A stretch of 64,000 nucleotides of DNA, from positions 310,001 to 374,000 of the forward strand of contig NZ_LWBP01000188.1 in the NCBI RefSeq assembly GCF_002078015.1, written 5' to 3'. Positions 61,432-64,000 of this stretch are shown one piece after another. The notes below the pieces were generated by a model that saw nothing but the letters and a program-made list of their open reading frames with translations, was not told the origin of the DNA and ran no database searches. A program made the translations under genes and the position numbers. How positions within the stretch are numbered: position 1 is the stretch's first letter; every line of letters begins with the position of its first letter. The stretch comes from Niastella populi. GTDB taxonomy: Bacteria > Bacteroidota > Bacteroidia > Chitinophagales > Chitinophagaceae.

Positions 61432-62733
61432 CTAGCTAAATTTCTCCAACACCCTGTTCATTACACCCGTGATCTCCGCATTGCACAAATTGCCGATGCT
61501 TCCTTCATGAACGTGGTTGAGCTGCTTTTTATAATCGAATGAGAATTCTCCTTTTTCAATCTGGTTGCCTACCTGTTTATACGCTTCGCGGAAGGGAATG
61601 CCTTTGTTCACCAGTTCATTCACGGCTTCTACGCTGAACAGGTATTTGTATTTTTCATCATCGAGTATATTGCCGGTAACCGACAGGTGCTGCAACATTA
61701 ACCGGGTCATTTGCAAACATGCCTTCAACTCTTCAATAGCAGGGAATAAAATTTCTTTTGTCAGTTGCAGATCGCGGTGATAACCTGATGGCAGGTTCGC
61801 CAGCAGCAGCGACAGTTCGTTAGGAACAGCTTGAATACGGTTGCATTTGGCGCGGATCAGCTCAAATACATCGGGATTCTTTTTATGAGGCATAATGCTG
61901 CTGCCGGTAGTTAATTCGACAGGGAAAGAAATAAACCCGAAATTCTGGTTTATGTACAGGCAGGCATCCATGGCCAGTCGGCCGATGGAACCGGCAATAC
62001 CGGCCAGGGCGGTTCCGATCACCTTTTCTGTTTTACCACGGCTCATTTGCGCATAAACAGAATTCCAGTTCAATGTTTTGAAACCTAATAATTCGGTAGT
62101 GCGTTTCCTGTTCAGAGGGAAAGAAGAACCATACCCCGCACCGCTTCCCAACGGATTCTTATTGGCAACATGATAGGCTGCTGCCAGCAGCTCCATATCG
62201 TCGGTCAGGCTTTCGGCATAAGCACCCAGCCATAAACCGAAGGAAGATGGCATGGCGATTTGCAGATGGGTGTACCCTGGTAACAGGATGTCTTTGAATT
62301 TTTCGCTTTGCGCTATCAGCAGATCGAAGGTTTGCTTTACTTCATCTCTTACGGCCAGCACTTCTGCGCGCAGATACAGTTTTATATCAACTGCAACCTG
62401 GTCGTTGCGGCTGCGGCCGCTATGTATTTTTTTTCCGGCATCACCTATGCGCCGGGTAAGTGTAAATTCAACCTGGGAGTGAACGTCTTCAATGCCTTCT
62501 TCAATTGTAAAGCGGCCATGTGCTATGTCGGCGGCAATTTCTTCCAGTCCTTTTATGGCGGTATCGGCTTCGTCTTTCGACATCAAACCCACTTCAGCCA
62601 GCATGCGAACATGCGCCATAGAACCCTGCACATCGTATTGGGCAAGCAGAATGTCGAATTCTTTGTCTCTGCCAACAGTGAAGGTTTCTACCAGTTGGGA
62701 TGTATTGGTGGTTTCTTTACTCCACAATTTCAT
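61432..62733 (-). CDS. argH: Argininosuccinate lyase
   Basis: Last step of arginine synthesis, splitting argininosuccinate to arginine and fumarate. 433 residues with HSGRSRNDQVAVDIKLYLR (about 105-123), GYTHLQIAMPSSFGLWL (about 155-171), the signature GSSIMPHKKNPD (about 273-284) and a C-terminal helical region. It follows argE by 18 bp in an argB-argE-argH unit read on the minus strand. Confidence 0.98.
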   Translation of the reverse strand: MKLWSKETTNTSQLVETFTVGRDKEFDILLAQYDVQGSMAHVRMLAEVGLMSKDEADTAIKGLEEIAADIAHGRFTIEEGIEDVHSQVEFTLTRRIGDAGKKIHSGRSRNDQVAVDIKLYLRAEVLAVRDEVKQTFDLLIAQSEKFKDILLPGYTHLQIAMPSSFGLWLGAYAESLTDDMELLAAAYHVANKNPLGSGAGYGSSFPLNRKRTTELLGFKTLNWNSVYAQMSRGKTEKVIGTALAGIAGSIGRLAMDACLYINQNFGFISFPVELTTGSSIMPHKKNPDVFELIRAKCNRIQAVPNELSLLLANLPSGYHRDLQLTKEILFPAIEELKACLQMTRLMLQHLSVTGNILDDEKYKYLFSVEAVNELVNKGIPFREAYKQVGNQIEKGEFSFDYKKQLNHVHEGSIGNLCNAEITGVMNRVLEKFS

Positions 62734-62751
62734 GGTTGAATTATTTGCTGG

Positions 62752-63828
62752 TTATTTCACAATTTTTTCAAGTAACTGCACATACAACTCAATTCCTTCA
62801 ACAACTTCCTCCACATAAATATACTCATCTGCCGTATGACTTCTTGCTGAATCGCCGGGGCCCATTTTCAATGCCTGGAAGGGCATTAAGGCTTTGTCAG
62901 AAGTAGTGGGCGAGCCGTAGTAGGTTCTGCCTAAAGCTACGCCCGACTGAACCAACGGGTGGTCAAGCGCAATGGAAGTAGAACGCAAGCGCGTACTGCG
63001 GGGCACTACCTCACACTGTACATGTTTATGAATGGTTTCAAGAATGTCTTCAAAGGTATACAACTCGTTCACCCGGGTGTCAACCACAAACTTACATTGT
63101 GCAGGCACCACGTTGTGGGCTTTGTTATCGGTTTCAATAACGGTCACACTCATCTTTACCGGCCCCAGCAGGTCGCTCACCTTAGGGAAGTGGTACCCCT
63201 GAAACCATTCTATGTCCTTCAATGCTTTGTATATACTGTTCTCGCCCTCATTGCGGGCGGCATGGCCGGCTTTGCCCTGCGCAGTGCAGTCGAGCACCAT
63301 CAGTCCGCGCTCGGCTACGGCCATTTGCATTTGCGTAGGCTCTCCTACAATGGCGCAATCTATATTGCCAAGGTGGGGGAGCACCAGCTCGATACCGTCT
63401 TTACCGCTGATCTCTTCTTCGGCAGAGGCGGCCAGCACAACATTGTATTTCAAACCGGGCTGCTGATTGAAATACAGGAATGTGGCTATCAGTGCCACCA
63501 GCGGCCCACCGGCGTCATTGCTGCCGAGACCGAATAATTTCCCGTCTTTTTCAACGGGTGTAAAGGGATCGAGTGTATAGTTCTTATTGGGTTTTACCGT
63601 ATCGTGGTGCGAGTTCAGCAAAATGGTAGGCTTGCTGTCGTCGAAATGTGCATTGCGGGCGTATACGTTATGTTTAACGGTCTTTACCGGCACGCCATGC
63701 TTTTCGAGAAAGGCTTTCAGGATATCAGCCGTTTTATCTTCTTCCTTACTGAATGAAGGGGTGCTGATCAATTGCTTCAGCAATTCGATAGCGCTTTGCT
63801 GAAGTGTATGTAAGTTATTATTACTCAT
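62752..63828 (-). CDS. argE: M20 family deacylase, probable N-acetyl(succinyl)ornithine deacetylase
   Basis: Removes the acyl group from ornithine in arginine synthesis. ATG 63828 gives MSNNNLHTLQQSA; a TTG two codons upstream lies in argB. The 358 residues have the metal-site motifs LLNSHHDTV (about 72-80), GSNDAGGPLVAL (bridging Asp, about 106-117), ASAEEEISG (catalytic Glu, about 135) and a late KMGPGDSARSHTADEYI with the last histidine. The operon context with argB and argH makes ArgE likely; acetyl versus succinyl substrate is open, since Bacteroidota may use succinylated intermediates. Confidence 0.92.
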   Translation of the reverse strand: MSNNNLHTLQQSAIELLKQLISTPSFSKEEDKTADILKAFLEKHGVPVKTVKHNVYARNAHFDDSKPTILLNSHHDTVKPNKNYTLDPFTPVEKDGKLFGLGSNDAGGPLVALIATFLYFNQQPGLKYNVVLAASAEEEISGKDGIELVLPHLGNIDCAIVGEPTQMQMAVAERGLMVLDCTAQGKAGHAARNEGENSIYKALKDIEWFQGYHFPKVSDLLGPVKMSVTVIETDNKAHNVVPAQCKFVVDTRVNELYTFEDILETIHKHVQCEVVPRSTRLRSTSIALDHPLVQSGVALGRTYYGSPTTSDKALMPFQALKMGPGDSARSHTADEYIYVEEVVEGIELYVQLLEKIVK

Positions 63829-64000
63829 GTACAATGCTTGTTCCGGCCTTACCGGTGATGAGATCGCTTAACTGTTCGGCTTTACCTATGATCACTTTCT
63901 TTACACCGCTGTTCAATGCGGCAAACGCATTATCCAGCTTAGGGATCATGCCGGCGAATATTTTTTGTTCTGATTTTAATTGCTGGTAACAGGCAGGGTT
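63821..64000 (-). CDS. argB: Acetylglutamate kinase, C-terminal part (gene continues beyond the window)
   Basis: The last 59 codons are visible: KSEQKIFAGMIPKLDNAFAALNSGV, then KKVIIGKAEQL and GKAGTSIVHE before TAA. The AGMIPKL and N-A-F-A-A-L segments match the C-terminus of ArgB, the kinase of the second step in arginine synthesis. It overlaps the argE start by 8 bp, so the two are translationally coupled. Confidence 0.88.
   Translation of the reverse strand, partial: NPACYQQLKSEQKIFAGMIPKLDNAFAALNSGVKKVIIGKAEQLSDLITGKAGTSIVHE

Noticed and set aside
1-64000. tRNA, rRNA, tmRNA, SRP RNA or RNase P RNA genes
   Set aside because: Read for T-loop sequences and conserved RNA cores on both strands; none recognised. 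A covariance-model search would be needed to exclude them firmly.

Overview
The window is a stretch of chromosome from a Bacteroidota bacterium, most likely in or near the Chitinophagaceae (Niastella/Chitinophaga-like). This rests on gene content and signals, not on a database search. Bacteroidota traits are HmuY next to a TonB receptor, a DUF3078 protein, a DksA-like protein with a histone-H1-like tail, two LytS/LytTR two-component systems, a DPP-IV-type S9 peptidase, and promoters with the TAnnTTTG -7 box a short distance from start codons that lack clear Shine-Dalgarno sequences. The DNA looks mid-40s % GC by eye.

Layout. 1-4 kb: start of a possible secreted protein, alaS, and an M23 peptidase. 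4.2-13.4 kb: heme uptake, with an AraC regulator, hmuR-hmuY-hmuT-hmuU-hmuV-hmuS and a PepSY membrane protein. 13.5-14.7 kb: a NagX-like membrane protein. 14.9-23.4 kb: heme synthesis on the minus strand, transcribed hemA-hemC-hemD-hemE-hemF-hemB-hemL. 24.9-28.4 kb: hemH and hemJ (+) and hemN (-). 29.7-36.6 kb: AT-richer block of two lipoproteins, a small membrane protein, a LytTR regulator, a TPR sensor kinase, a GIDE-domain protein, LemA and another membrane protein. 36.8-41.2 kb: ileS and the DksA-like gene. 41.4-64 kb: mainly housekeeping genes (DPP-IV peptidase, MsbA-like ABC exporter, rbfA, LolC-like permease, orphan transketolase N-half, WecA-like transferase, frr, DMT transporter, PPK2, mscL, DUF3078, scpA, L,D-transpeptidase, dxs, a second LytS/LytTR pair, M28 peptidase) and the argB-argE-argH operon.

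How they work together. All steps from glutamyl-tRNA to protoheme by the protoporphyrin branch are encoded here, with both the O2-dependent (HemF) and O2-independent (HemN) coproporphyrinogen oxidases and HemJ for protoporphyrinogen oxidation. A complete route for scavenging external heme lies alongside.

The most unusual signal is a dense population of degenerate short tandem arrays with a 7-bp (sometimes 8-bp) period. They use at least nine different words and fill many intergenic gaps, often as inverted pairs that would form long stem-loops, and often starting on a stop codon. Two inverted pairs, both inside the heme operon, enclose a gene of the 23S-rRNA intervening-sequence (S23/IVP, four-helix-bundle) family: one intact, one a frameshifted pseudogene. 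Arrays also lie in frame inside hemC and ileS, and a different palindromic element lies in frame inside hemF. I regard these cassettes and in-frame insertions as the best candidates for an undescribed system.
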